From NCBI RefSeq assembly GCF_900130045.1, contig NZ_FQXT01000001.1, positions 601,014 to 665,013 of the forward strand: 64,000 bases of DNA, read 5' to 3'. Made by a program: the position numbers and the translations under genes. Shown here piece by piece: positions 8,277-17,614 of the stretch; within the stretch, counting starts at the first letter, position 1, and each line of letters opens with the position of its first letter. Origin of the DNA: Leeuwenhoekiella palythoae. GTDB lineage: Bacteria; Bacteroidota; Bacteroidia; Flavobacteriales; Flavobacteriaceae. The notes beneath the pieces were generated by a model. That model did not search any database. It was not told the origin of the DNA and worked only from the letters and a program-made list of their open reading frames with translations.

Positions 8277-9536
8277 TTATGCAAATTGCCACCAATTACT
8301 AATGTTTTTATGTATTGCTTTTTGCCATGCCTTCACGTCTTTTTCAACTCCAATCGAGATAACGCTGCATTCCTCATTGCTCAAATTCCTTGACTCCTGA
8401 GAGCTATGGTCATAATATTGCCCTGATTGGTTTCTGTTTTCTGCCCCTGGATATACTAGAGCTACTTTTTTTGCTCCAAAGTATTTCGTGTACACAAACA
8501 TTTGCCTCAAATCTTCCGGGGATGGATTATAGCCATTCAAGTTTTTCCATTTAGTATCAAGTACTACACAATCTTGTCTGCCTTTATTAAGAACAATGTC
8601 GGGTTTCATTTTACTGCGAAAGCCTGATAGTGGCTTCCAAAAGTTCTTTGTGTTTTGAGCAGCAATACTCGTAGTACTTGCTTTATACCTTCTTAAACTT
8701 ACATATACAAACTGTTCCCAAAGCACATTCATATCAAACATCAGTGCCAATACATTATTGGTGCCTCGGTTTACATCTGGGTGATAGTTGAGTAGAATGA
8801 GTTTGGCTATTTCCAGTGCATTCTTGTATGGTTCCGTTTTTCGATCAAGGAAAATTCTATCAAATAAGGTTTCTGTTATTTTAATGTCGTATAACTCTGG
8901 GAAATTCAACAATAAGGCTCCCAGTCTGCTATTTAATTGCACGTTGATATTGATATAGCTCAATAGCTTCAAGGCTTTATAAAGAATTGCATGTATGCCA
9001 TGTTCTTTGTCGTAAGTTGTGTACCTTACATAAAATTGTTCTGGATGCACCAGATTCTGACTGACTTGCTTGGAAAACTGAATACTGCCTTTTAAAGCGG
9101 TTCTATTGCCTTCTGTTTTTCGGTATTTTTTCACTAAACCTCTATGCAACAGATATTCAACTTCCTTGATGAAAAGTTCAAAATAAAGGTCAAGAATAGA
9201 GTTTGGACGCAATCTTAAATTACTGTTGCTTGGAGCATGAATATCAAATATTCCAACTGCATACAGCATGCTAATTAAAACGTTTCTCCACCTTTCTGCG
9301 TCATTGGATCTATCAGCTTTTGGCAATACTTCTATAACCGTTTTAGCAACTTGAATCACACCAACATATTCATTAAAACGAACGCCGTGATGGATCAACG
9401 AGTAATAAGGAACACCATTTTCTCCATAGAACAATTGTAAAGCTTCTAGCTGATCATTTGAAAGCCTTTGCTCGCCTCGGTCTGTACGAAGGCTCTCGTG
9501 TTCAAATACGATGATATGCTTATTCTCTTTACTCAA
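8277..9536 (-). CDS. mcrC: McrC-like nuclease subunit of modification-dependent restriction
   Basis: This 419-residue protein has the McrC layout: an N-terminal beta-rich domain (about 1-95) and a C-terminal PD-(D/E)xK nuclease with KPDIVL (D313) and VVLDTKWK (D327, K329). These are followed by the helix PEDLRQMFVYTKYF. In known McrBC, McrC supplies the nuclease and stimulates McrB GTPase. The start is unusual: the frame opens with TTG at 9536 right after the mcrB stop TGA (9539-9537), in the same frame. The next in-frame Met is near residue 90, inside conserved sequence. The choice is therefore TTG re-initiation or readthrough; I annotate TTG. Function is inferred from family. Confidence 0.88.
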   Translation of the reverse strand: MSKENKHIIVFEHESLRTDRGEQRLSNDQLEALQLFYGENGVPYYSLIHHGVRFNEYVGVIQVAKTVIEVLPKADRSNDAERWRNVLISMLYAVGIFDIHAPSNSNLRLRPNSILDLYFELFIKEVEYLLHRGLVKKYRKTEGNRTALKGSIQFSKQVSQNLVHPEQFYVRYTTYDKEHGIHAILYKALKLLSYININVQLNSRLGALLLNFPELYDIKITETLFDRIFLDRKTEPYKNALEIAKLILLNYHPDVNRGTNNVLALMFDMNVLWEQFVYVSLRRYKASTTSIAAQNTKNFWKPLSGFRSKMKPDIVLNKGRQDCVVLDTKWKNLNGYNPSPEDLRQMFVYTKYFGAKKVALVYPGAENRNQSGQYYDHSSQESRNLSNEECSVISIGVEKDVKAWQKAIHKNISNWWQFA

Positions 9537-12125
9537 TCACTTGTTTTTACGTTGTAGTTCATTCAAAGCCTTGATAAACAGCTCATCACTTAAGTCTTGG
9601 ATGTTTTTGAGATGATAAACTTTCCTTTCTACCAAAGGGCTGCTATCATAATCTTCAAACGGAGCAAAAAAGTCTTCATCTACCTGATTGTCTTTGATAT
9701 CAAAAAATTCAGAGCCAATCACCAACCCAATTTTACCATAATCACCAAAGAAGTATTCCTGTAGTAAAGGCACTATCTTGTTTTGAAAAACCGATTTCAA
9801 GCCTTTTAATCCTTCTACCGATAGCAAATAACTATGACCAATCATGTGGTCTTTGTCCAATAGTTTCTCGATACGCTTATTTATGGTTTCTAAGAGGACT
9901 GAAAGTTCTATACCGTTTAAAATACCATTTTCAGCCCTACCTTCTGTGTTAATGAGTTCCGGTTTTGGAGGCATTTCAGTAAAGCTGAACCTTCTTCTAA
10001 GAGCTGTATCCAATGCTTCTACACTTCGGTCTGCAGTATTCATGGTTCCTATAATGTGAACATTCGGAGGTACTCCAAACCAATCTTTGCTGTATGGCAA
10101 TTGTACTTGAATTGCTTCCGGATTACCTAACCGCTTATCTTCCTCTATAAGAGTGATTAGTTCACCGAAAATCTGCGATACATTTCCTCTGTTTATTTCG
10201 TCAATGATAAGTACATACGGTTCTCCAGTTTTTCCTTTGAAATTTTCCTTTTTCAAAGATTTTACTACTTGTACTTTATCGTCCCAAGAGTATTTTCTAA
10301 TCTCTTTTGGCGTCTCTTTAGTAACTGGGTTATTGTTTCTGATAGCATTCAGCACAGACCAATTTGCTGTGGAATTACTACCCCCAATGATAGACCTAAA
10401 TTGTTGGTCGATATTGTTTACATCGGCTAAATCAGGAAATGCTGTATGCAGCTTTGAAAGTCTTTGTTTAGAAACAGGATAAATATTGTCTTTTCCCGGA
10501 TGTTTAATGATGATATTGCCCTGCTGAGAAATACCATCAACAACTACTTTACCTCTATTTTTGGTTGCTAGCTCAATCGTTTCTTCTGAAGCTAATTTTT
10601 CTTCTAACTCTTGAACAAAGTTGTCAAAAGCTAATGAGAAGTCAAGTACATTTTCTGTGGCAACGGATTCTTCCTCTTTGGCTAATGAAAAGGAGGCTTC
10701 AATACATAGCTTTCTAAAAATCCCTTCTACCACACGGTAAATCACCGGATCACCTTCTTTTTCAGGCTCAATCGGCTTGATACCTTCTACAAAGTCTTCA
10801 TAAGTCATACTCTGATGAAAAGTAGTAAAAATGATTCTACCGTCATCTACCTTTTGCTCAAAACGTGCTTTGATATCAGAACGACTTAATCCGGTTAAAT
10901 TTTCACCACAAAGCTCTAAAGCTTGATTAATGGTGTTGTATGTTTTTCCGGTACCTGGAGGACCATAAAGTATCTGATTTAGTTCATTGGCCATTTTATC
11001 AGAATTTTGTTCAGTTGCTATATTGTGATCTTCTGGTAAGGTCTTTATTTGATCTTCTGCTAAGGTTTTTATTGGAGATAAATTATCCTGCCTAGGAGGG
11101 GAACATTTATAGAAATTAAATTCTTCAACAGATATTGGTTTGATTTTTTCTATTCCTTCAGCAACAAAAACAATCTTAGCAGATTTTTTTTCATCTCTAT
11201 ATTCTGAAAAATCAGAATTAAAATTTTTTAATGAAATGTTTTGAGATTGAATTTTATCAAGCTCCTCTTGGTTAGTGGCAAAGTCTGTAATGTTTGCACA
11301 ATAAACCGCGTTACCTTTGACGCTATAAAAAAGAGGGAAGAAGCCTGTATCTTCAATTTTATCTCTTAAGAATTCTAAAACCTTAGCTCCCCTAGTCGGC
11401 TTTTTACTGTTCCATAGTATTAATCCAGCCCATTGCTTATCTAATATAAGCTCTCTCTCTTGCCAGCCTGTACTATCTGATGCCATTAGACCAACTACAT
11501 CATCTTGCCATTTATCTTTTATTGAGTATATAATGCATGATAATAGATATGTATAGTTATCTTGATTTTTTACAGAGATATTGCATTGCTCAAAATAGGC
11601 TTTTAATTCTTCTACAAATTGTTCTGAATTAAAAGATTTTACAAACAGATTCTCCGAAATCATCTCACGATGATTTCTACTTAAAATAGTTGAATTTTCT
11701 TGAGGTAAGAGAAGGTAATTCAAAGCATTTAAAATTGAAGCACCTTTAATTTCACCATTTTTAAACTTTGTTCTAATTAATCCCTCTATCCATTTGTTCA
11801 TTCTTACACTTGCTTTAGCAAGAACTCTGTTGTCATCATATTGATTAAGTAGATTCTTATCACGAGCATTAGAATCACAATAGGAAATAATCTCACAAAG
11901 CAGATTTTTGATTTTCTTAAAATTAGGATTTGATTCTGCTATTTCTAAAAACTGGTTATAATTAGTAGAATATTTTATAAGCGATTCTTTCAACTCACTT
12001 TCTACATCCATTTCTATCCATTTCTTTAAAGCATCTTGTCCTTTTTGAAAATAAAATTCTTCGGAGGCGATCAAACCTTGCATCCAAGGGGTCTGTATTA
12101 GACTATTTATTTCTTCTTTATTCAT
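9537..12125 (-). CDS. mcrB: McrB-like AAA+ GTPase/ATPase motor
   Basis: This 862-residue protein has a C-terminal AAA+ domain of the McrB clade. Walker A is GPPGTGKT (388-395), Walker B is YVLIIDEINRG (637-647), the McrB signature is MNTADR (695-700), and ALRRRF (708-713) holds the arginine-finger candidates. A long insertion (about 475-620) lies between the Walker motifs. The N-terminal 340 residues should read the target. They are helical at first, then a beta-rich stretch (about 230-340, WAGLILWNS...AVYCANITDF) could be a modified-base reader, though I cannot name its fold. McrB forms a hexamer with McrC to translocate and cut modified DNA. It lies 74 bases after res, with mcrC immediately following in frame. 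Confidence 0.9.
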   Translation of the reverse strand: MNKEEINSLIQTPWMQGLIASEEFYFQKGQDALKKWIEMDVESELKESLIKYSTNYNQFLEIAESNPNFKKIKNLLCEIISYCDSNARDKNLLNQYDDNRVLAKASVRMNKWIEGLIRTKFKNGEIKGASILNALNYLLLPQENSTILSRNHREMISENLFVKSFNSEQFVEELKAYFEQCNISVKNQDNYTYLLSCIIYSIKDKWQDDVVGLMASDSTGWQERELILDKQWAGLILWNSKKPTRGAKVLEFLRDKIEDTGFFPLFYSVKGNAVYCANITDFATNQEELDKIQSQNISLKNFNSDFSEYRDEKKSAKIVFVAEGIEKIKPISVEEFNFYKCSPPRQDNLSPIKTLAEDQIKTLPEDHNIATEQNSDKMANELNQILYGPPGTGKTYNTINQALELCGENLTGLSRSDIKARFEQKVDDGRIIFTTFHQSMTYEDFVEGIKPIEPEKEGDPVIYRVVEGIFRKLCIEASFSLAKEEESVATENVLDFSLAFDNFVQELEEKLASEETIELATKNRGKVVVDGISQQGNIIIKHPGKDNIYPVSKQRLSKLHTAFPDLADVNNIDQQFRSIIGGSNSTANWSVLNAIRNNNPVTKETPKEIRKYSWDDKVQVVKSLKKENFKGKTGEPYVLIIDEINRGNVSQIFGELITLIEEDKRLGNPEAIQVQLPYSKDWFGVPPNVHIIGTMNTADRSVEALDTALRRRFSFTEMPPKPELINTEGRAENGILNGIELSVLLETINKRIEKLLDKDHMIGHSYLLSVEGLKGLKSVFQNKIVPLLQEYFFGDYGKIGLVIGSEFFDIKDNQVDEDFFAPFEDYDSSPLVERKVYHLKNIQDLSDELFIKALNELQRKNK

Positions 12126-12199
12126 TCTTAACTCTATAATTATCCCTTTTCAATAAAGTTCATTTATTCTTTACAATAGTTAATATGTCTTTTATTTTA

Positions 12200-15100
12200 T
12201 CAACTCAATTGCACAATATCCATTAATTTCTCGTAGCTACTTACCTTCTCAAACTTTACCTCAGCACCACTGATCTCTTTAAAATGCTCTGTCGCACAAT
12301 GGATTTTTAGCTTCTCTATTTCTCTTAGGTCCATATCAGAATCAGATCCTTTAGTCTCTGCTACAAAGTAGATATGGCGCACTTTGTCTCTATCAAAAAC
12401 TATTGCCCAATCAGGACTATAGTTAGCTACTGGTGTGCTTACATAAAAGCTCTTTGGCAACTTAGCGTACACCACTACCTCTGTACTGTTTTCTAATGCA
12501 GTAGCAAAGTCTGATTCGATTTTAGAATCAGAAGTAAGAAAATCATAGATATGCTTCTTAAGTAAATCCGATTGGCGTAAAGCTGATTTGTCATTGGTAA
12601 AAACCGTTTTAGCATCGTGTCGCTCTTCGGTTTTATGATATACTATATTGTTTATAATCAAGCTCGCTTTAACCTCATTAATTAACTTGCTGCATTTCCC
12701 AATAAACTCTTCAGGATTCTTGCGTATTAATGCAAATTTAGTTGGTGCTATTTTCTTAAGTATTGCTACTATGGTTTTACGCGTTAGATTGGTTTGAACT
12801 TCAATTTCACCTACGATATCATAAACCGTATCGGCATACAAATCATTCTTAAGCTTCATATACTGGCGTTTAGACTCACGGACTAAGCTACCTTCTTTCA
12901 TTTGTCCAGCACTGCCATCTTCTAATTCCCCTGTCTTTACCTCATAAACGCGATCGCCAATATTGAGTTGTGCATCTATTTTTATTTTAGCATCCTGAAT
13001 AAGCTGTTCTGTATCAAACTGTACTTCATAAATAGTTTTAAGATTGATTTTCTCCCAAAGTGCCTGAAATTCTTTTTTAGCAAAATTCTTGTTAGGGTTG
13101 AGTACCACAGTTTGACGCTCATCTTCAGGTTTAAATTCGGCACCTGTATAAATGGTCTGTAGGAGCTTGCAGACAGATTCTTTAAAGGGTTCAAGCTTTT
13201 CGGGCAGAGGGACTTTACCTTGTTCAATCAGTTCTTTGCCTTTAGGAGTAATCTTGTAATCTTCGTCTATGATTTCACTAACAATGAGTTTGAACTGTAG
13301 CTTCTTTGCATCATCTTCTGTTAATCGTAATTCCTCATCTTGTTCGTTGGTAACAAGCTTGCTCACAAAGTAATCTACTTCTGCTTTTTGTGGTCTTTCT
13401 TTGAGTGTATCGGCTATCTCCTTTTGTAAGCCTTTAGCAAATGCTTCATAGCTTTCTGATGCTATGACTGTAAGCTTATTCAACTCGTGGACCCGGTCGC
13501 CTACGAAATCAAAATCCTGACGAACACCTCGTTTATCAACAGCTAAGCGCATACCACGACCTACTTCCTGACGGCGCCTCGTTAAGCTACCACTTTCGGC
13601 ATGCTTTAATGCACAGATTTGAAAAACGTTAGGATTATCCCATCCTTCTTTAAGTGCAGAGTGCGAAAAGATAAAACGCGTAGGTTCTTCAAAACTCAAC
13701 AGGCGTTCTTTGTCTTTCATTATTAAATCGTAAGCAGAAACATCGTCTGACCATTCACGCCCGCGTTTAACTTTAGAATCAACAGTTCTCCCTTTTTTGT
13801 CTATAGAAAAATACCCGTTATGCACCTTACTTGCATCATCACGCTTAAGATATTCTCCATAATTTGTAGGCATATAGCCTTTATGAACCTTACTTGGATC
13901 GGTATCTTTTAAAAAGTCATTATATTCTTGTTCAAAGAGGTCTAAGAATTCGTTTTTAACCTTATTGTATTCTTCCTCAAACAAACGTGCGTATTCCCCT
14001 ATTTGCTGTTCTCCTAACTCATCGTATACTCTGTACTTCTCTACGGTATCTATAAAAAATAAAGAGAGTACTTTAATACCCTGACCAAAGAGTTGTTTTT
14101 CCTTTTGCAAGTGTGAAAGTATACATTCGCGTATTTGCACTCTTCGGAAAGCGTGCTCATCCTTGTCATTTAGAATATCACCAGGATAAACATCTTCCCC
14201 GGCAACTACAATTTTATTAAGATAGCCGTTTATTTCAGTTATCGTTTGATTTTTGTAAGCAGGCATATTGCCAGACTGCTCATAAATATTATATCCCTCA
14301 GCTACCTTTACCCGTTTTTTAGAAATCGCGCCAGAAGCAGTTCGCTTCTCATGCTCTATAACAGCATAAGGTGGTTTTGAAGTACTAAGACTAATACTTT
14401 CTAAATACAAATATCCGTTAGTCCCTGTAGAGCCTTTTAGATTTATTCCTTTTACCTGTATTTTTTTTACCAAACGTTTATTGTAAGCGTCTAAAGCATC
14501 AAGACGGTAAACCTTGTTATATTCATCTTTATGTGTAGCTGAATAACGTAGCGTAAAAAGTGGTCTAAAGTCTTGCATACTCTCCAACGTCTTTTTACCA
14601 TCTACAGACTGTGGTTCATCAATGATTAAGATAGGGTTGGTTTGGGCAATGATCTCAATAGGCTTACGAGTACCAAACTGGTCTAACTCCTGATAAATAC
14701 GCCTTGCATCTTTACCTCGTGCATTAAATGCCTGAGTATTGATAATCATGACACTTATACGACTATCAGAAGCAAAATTCTCAATATCCTGCGGCCGGCT
14801 GGAGTCATAGATAAACGGATTGATTTTATGCCCAAAGCGTTCCTGAAAATGGTCCTGTGTTACCTCAAAAGACTTAAATACCCCTTCACGAATGGCGATA
14901 CTTGGTACAATCACAATAAACTTACTCCACCCATACTTTTTATGCAACTCGTACATAGTACGAATATAGGTATAGGTTTTACCGGTACCAGTCTCCATTT
15001 CTATGGTGAGGTTGTACCCCAATTTTACGCCTTTAGGGCGTTCAATCTTTTGACTTTCGTGTAGGTTATTATGCTTCTGTACTTCTTGTATGTTTTTAAG

Positions 15101-15328
15101 CACTTGAGACTCCATAATCTGGATGGAGGCATTACGATAACCAATCTCTTCTTCTACGTCAAAATTTAAAGTGCCTAAACCAGTAGCTGCTTGTTTAGCC
15201 TTACGTAGGAGTTCTTTACTACGCTCTAAGGTAAATCGATTGGTTTTAAGGGGTTGCCCCTCAAAACTAGCTACTACAGCCTGAACCGCATTGACCTGAA
15301 AGTCTTGTTCTTTAAACTGTAGTTTCAT
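12200..15328 (-). CDS. res: Type III restriction enzyme Res subunit
   Basis: This 1042-residue protein is a superfamily 2 helicase of the type III Res class. Motif I is METGTGKT (111-118). Motif II is IIDEPQ, motif III is RYSATH, and motif VI is QEVGRGMRLAV. The C-terminal PD-(D/E)xK nuclease is visible as SPDWAIVF (D973) and FVAETKGSD (E991, K993). Res works with Mod to cut unmodified DNA after ATP-driven communication between sites. It begins one base after the mod stop (TAA T ATG), so the two are translated as a unit. The length is in the usual range, and no missing motif was seen. Confidence 0.93.
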   Translation of the reverse strand: MKLQFKEQDFQVNAVQAVVASFEGQPLKTNRFTLERSKELLRKAKQAATGLGTLNFDVEEEIGYRNASIQIMESQVLKNIQEVQKHNNLHESQKIERPKGVKLGYNLTIEMETGTGKTYTYIRTMYELHKKYGWSKFIVIVPSIAIREGVFKSFEVTQDHFQERFGHKINPFIYDSSRPQDIENFASDSRISVMIINTQAFNARGKDARRIYQELDQFGTRKPIEIIAQTNPILIIDEPQSVDGKKTLESMQDFRPLFTLRYSATHKDEYNKVYRLDALDAYNKRLVKKIQVKGINLKGSTGTNGYLYLESISLSTSKPPYAVIEHEKRTASGAISKKRVKVAEGYNIYEQSGNMPAYKNQTITEINGYLNKIVVAGEDVYPGDILNDKDEHAFRRVQIRECILSHLQKEKQLFGQGIKVLSLFFIDTVEKYRVYDELGEQQIGEYARLFEEEYNKVKNEFLDLFEQEYNDFLKDTDPSKVHKGYMPTNYGEYLKRDDASKVHNGYFSIDKKGRTVDSKVKRGREWSDDVSAYDLIMKDKERLLSFEEPTRFIFSHSALKEGWDNPNVFQICALKHAESGSLTRRRQEVGRGMRLAVDKRGVRQDFDFVGDRVHELNKLTVIASESYEAFAKGLQKEIADTLKERPQKAEVDYFVSKLVTNEQDEELRLTEDDAKKLQFKLIVSEIIDEDYKITPKGKELIEQGKVPLPEKLEPFKESVCKLLQTIYTGAEFKPEDERQTVVLNPNKNFAKKEFQALWEKINLKTIYEVQFDTEQLIQDAKIKIDAQLNIGDRVYEVKTGELEDGSAGQMKEGSLVRESKRQYMKLKNDLYADTVYDIVGEIEVQTNLTRKTIVAILKKIAPTKFALIRKNPEEFIGKCSKLINEVKASLIINNIVYHKTEERHDAKTVFTNDKSALRQSDLLKKHIYDFLTSDSKIESDFATALENSTEVVVYAKLPKSFYVSTPVANYSPDWAIVFDRDKVRHIYFVAETKGSDSDMDLREIEKLKIHCATEHFKEISGAEVKFEKVSSYEKLMDIVQLS

Positions 15329-15329
15329 A

Positions 15330-17186
15330 TTAAATCACTTTCATTTCAGTTTCAGGACTTAGCTGCTTAAATAGCTGCTTTACATTGGTTTTTGCTGTAT
15401 CGTTCTTAAAGCCACTATCCCTAAATACAATACGCATTGGTTTATCCTCAGCAATGGCTTTAGCAAAGTCTTCATCTATATCACTATCAAAACAAGCATA
15501 GAGCGAGTTTTCCGCTACCTTAAAGACTTTCTTGCCTGATACATCTACGGGCGTGATTTTGAGTGATAGGGCTAAGCCCCAATCTAACATCACCTGCGCC
15601 AATAAATCCTCTGCGGTACGATCTGACTTTACATTATCTGCAAAAGCATCTAATTGACCTTGATCATAATCTTGTGGCTTGTAATAGACATCTTGCATGT
15701 TGCTGCTGTCTAAGCGATAAACACGGAAGCCATAGTCTATATCGGAATTGGTTTCTTCTTTGATTTTCTTGGCTGCTCTGCGAATGCGTTCCTTACCTAT
15801 TTCGCATATATTCTTGTAACCTGCTTTGTAGGCTTCACTTTTTTCATCCGTTTCTTCAGGAAGTTGAACCTGAATAAAACTCACTCTTTCTTGGTTTTCA
15901 GCATTCCACGAATAGACCGTGTGGGCTAAGCTTCCTGAACCTGAAAAGAAGTCTAAAACAGTAGAGTCTTCATCCAAATTCGCAACTTGAAGTATTCTCG
16001 ATAAAAGCCTTACTGGTTTTGGTCCGTCAAAATATCCTTTATCATCAAATAGCTTTTTTACTTCTTGTCTGCCTTCCTGATTATGACCAACTTCTTTGTA
16101 AGGCCAAATTGAAATGGGAACCATACCTGTTTGAACTTCAGAAAGGAAACGTTTTAACCGAGGAACATTATTTCCATCCTTACCAAACCAAATTCTGTTA
16201 TCATCAATGAGCTTTTGCATCCGCTCTTTACTCGTGAACCAACACCTACCATCGGTAGGAGACACCATTCTTCCTGAAGGCGTTTTAATTTCATAGTCGT
16301 AAGCGGCACTGTAAGTCTTTACAGTTAGGTTGTCTGAAGTCCAAGGTCCCCTTGGATCATCATCCATATTCTTGTATCTTGAATTGGCTTCTTCACTTCT
16401 TTCAAGCTTCCCTATTTCAAATTCAAGTATGTTCTTGGTAAACACTAATATGTGGTCATGACTATCTGAAAAATACTTAGCATCATTTTTAGGAGCGAAT
16501 GCTCTTTCCCAAATTACATTCGCAATGAAGTTGCTATCACCGAAAATTTCATCGCAAACTCTTTTTAAGTTGTGAACTTCATTATCGTCAATTGAGATAA
16601 AAATTACTCCATCATTCGAAAGTAAATTCCTGGCTAACTTCAGTCTAGGATACATCATGCTTAACCAATCGGAATGGTAACGTCCTGCAGTTTCTGGGTT
16701 GGCTACCAAGCGTTGGTTGTATTCGTCTTTTTGTCCGCTTTCTATAAGTTCTTCCTGGGCGTCTTTACTAAAGTTGTCTTTATACACAAAGTCTTTACCT
16801 GTATTGTAAGGCGGGTCTATGTAGATCATCTTAATCTTACCCAAGTAGCTTTCTTGCAGTAGCTTGAGCACTTCTAAGTTGTCGCCTTCTATGTAGAGGT
16901 TTTGTGTATTATCAAAATCAACAGAGTCTTCTCTTACTGGGCGCAAGGTTTTGGTAGTGGGTAGGTTGGCGGTTACTATGGCTTCTCGTTTCCCTGGCCA
17001 CTCTAAACGGTAACGTTCTTTATTACCTTCTATCACGGCATGGCTTAGCTCTTGCTTGAGCAGGTCAAAATCTATAGCCCTACCCTCTGCGCCTTCAGTA
17101 ACGCAATTGGGAAAAAGAGCTGCAAGTTTATCAAAGTTTTCATTTACCCGGTCCGGTGATTGGAGGTCTAATTTATCTATTGGCAT
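15330..17186 (-). CDS. mod: Type III DNA methyltransferase Mod subunit
   Basis: This 618-residue protein is a beta-class amino-methyltransferase. The catalytic motif DPPYNTG (124-130) comes before the SAM motif VLDFFSGSGS (410-419). Between them a variable region (about 210-400) serves as target recognition domain. The flanks are conserved: an N-terminal NLYIEGDNLEVLKLLQESY and a C-terminal dimer or Res contact region. Type III Mods methylate adenine N6 on one strand of an asymmetric site, and the DPPY motif fits. It is the first gene of the operon. A candidate -7 box (CTAAAGTA read on plus, 17222-17229) and a palindrome lie upstream. The recognition sequence cannot be deduced. Confidence 0.93.
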   Translation of the reverse strand: MPIDKLDLQSPDRVNENFDKLAALFPNCVTEGAEGRAIDFDLLKQELSHAVIEGNKERYRLEWPGKREAIVTANLPTTKTLRPVREDSVDFDNTQNLYIEGDNLEVLKLLQESYLGKIKMIYIDPPYNTGKDFVYKDNFSKDAQEELIESGQKDEYNQRLVANPETAGRYHSDWLSMMYPRLKLARNLLSNDGVIFISIDDNEVHNLKRVCDEIFGDSNFIANVIWERAFAPKNDAKYFSDSHDHILVFTKNILEFEIGKLERSEEANSRYKNMDDDPRGPWTSDNLTVKTYSAAYDYEIKTPSGRMVSPTDGRCWFTSKERMQKLIDDNRIWFGKDGNNVPRLKRFLSEVQTGMVPISIWPYKEVGHNQEGRQEVKKLFDDKGYFDGPKPVRLLSRILQVANLDEDSTVLDFFSGSGSLAHTVYSWNAENQERVSFIQVQLPEETDEKSEAYKAGYKNICEIGKERIRRAAKKIKEETNSDIDYGFRVYRLDSSNMQDVYYKPQDYDQGQLDAFADNVKSDRTAEDLLAQVMLDWGLALSLKITPVDVSGKKVFKVAENSLYACFDSDIDEDFAKAIAEDKPMRIVFRDSGFKNDTAKTNVKQLFKQLSPETEMKVI

Positions 17187-17221
17187 AAAATATGGTGTGT
17201 TCGTAGCAAGTGATCTCTAAG

Positions 17222-17260
17222 CTAAAGTACTAGCTCTTTATGGCTATTTTCCAAAAATAG
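17222..17260 (-). promoter_or_regulatory. Candidate promoter and palindrome for the defence operon
   Basis: On the minus strand TACTTTAG (17229-17222) resembles the flavobacterial -7 box TAnnTTTG. About 22 bases upstream is a TTG (17254-17252) embedded in a perfect inverted repeat, CTATTTT-CCA-AAAATAG (17244-17260). This would place an operator over the -33 region of the mod promoter. No regulator gene is inside the operon. Confidence 0.4.
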
Positions 17261-17281
17261 GAAGCTTACTCTTAAAAACAT

Positions 17282-17494
17282 CTAGTATTGTTTAAAATAT
17301 AGAAATGGTTTGTTTAATATTTTTATTTCAATTTTAGGTTTACTGTTCGTTTTCTCTTGTATCACTTCTCTAAAATATTCCAGAATCATTACCATCGCAA
17401 GGGTGTCGAGTTCGCAATAGCGTAGGAGTCCGTTTTCTAGTTCTTGGCATTTGAGGAGGTCTTCTCCAAATATATTATTTCACGAAATACTTCT
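17282..17494 (-). pseudogene. Remnant of a DUF2779-family protein (C-terminus)
   Basis: Read on the minus strand, the frame ending at TAG (17284-17282) gives KCQELENGLLRYCELDTLAM, then VMILEYF. LLRYCELDTLAMVMI is a hallmark of the C-terminal nuclease-like region of DUF2779 proteins, which are large and often linked to Cas4/RecB-type domains. Only about 70 codons survive and no start remains. The remnant lies directly upstream of mod, at the edge of the defence island, so it is probably debris of an earlier gene displaced when the island arrived. Confidence 0.55.
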
Positions 17495-17614
17495 AATGCG
17501 GATTTCCGTATTCCCACTAAAAAGGTGGAAAATACCCGCTATTGGGGATGGTGAAACGACTGTAAAAAAAGTACTTTATGACACGGAATTAACTAACCAT
17601 CCAATACCTGTATT
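17495..17614. other. Upstream region of the 385-residue gene
   Basis: It holds a near-palindrome AATGCGGATTTCCGTATT (17496-17513) with one mismatch pair, and CCCACTAAAAAGGTGG (17514-17529). Neither is assigned. Confidence 0.3.

Noticed and set aside
12968-13227. Overlapping short frames within res
   Set aside because: They are shadows of a long gene with intact helicase and nuclease motifs.
4330-17186. Reading the defence operon as DISARM or BREX
   Set aside because: No DrmA, DrmB, BrxC/PglY, BrxL or PglZ-type gene is present; the methylase is a type III Mod and the nuclease partners are Res and McrBC.
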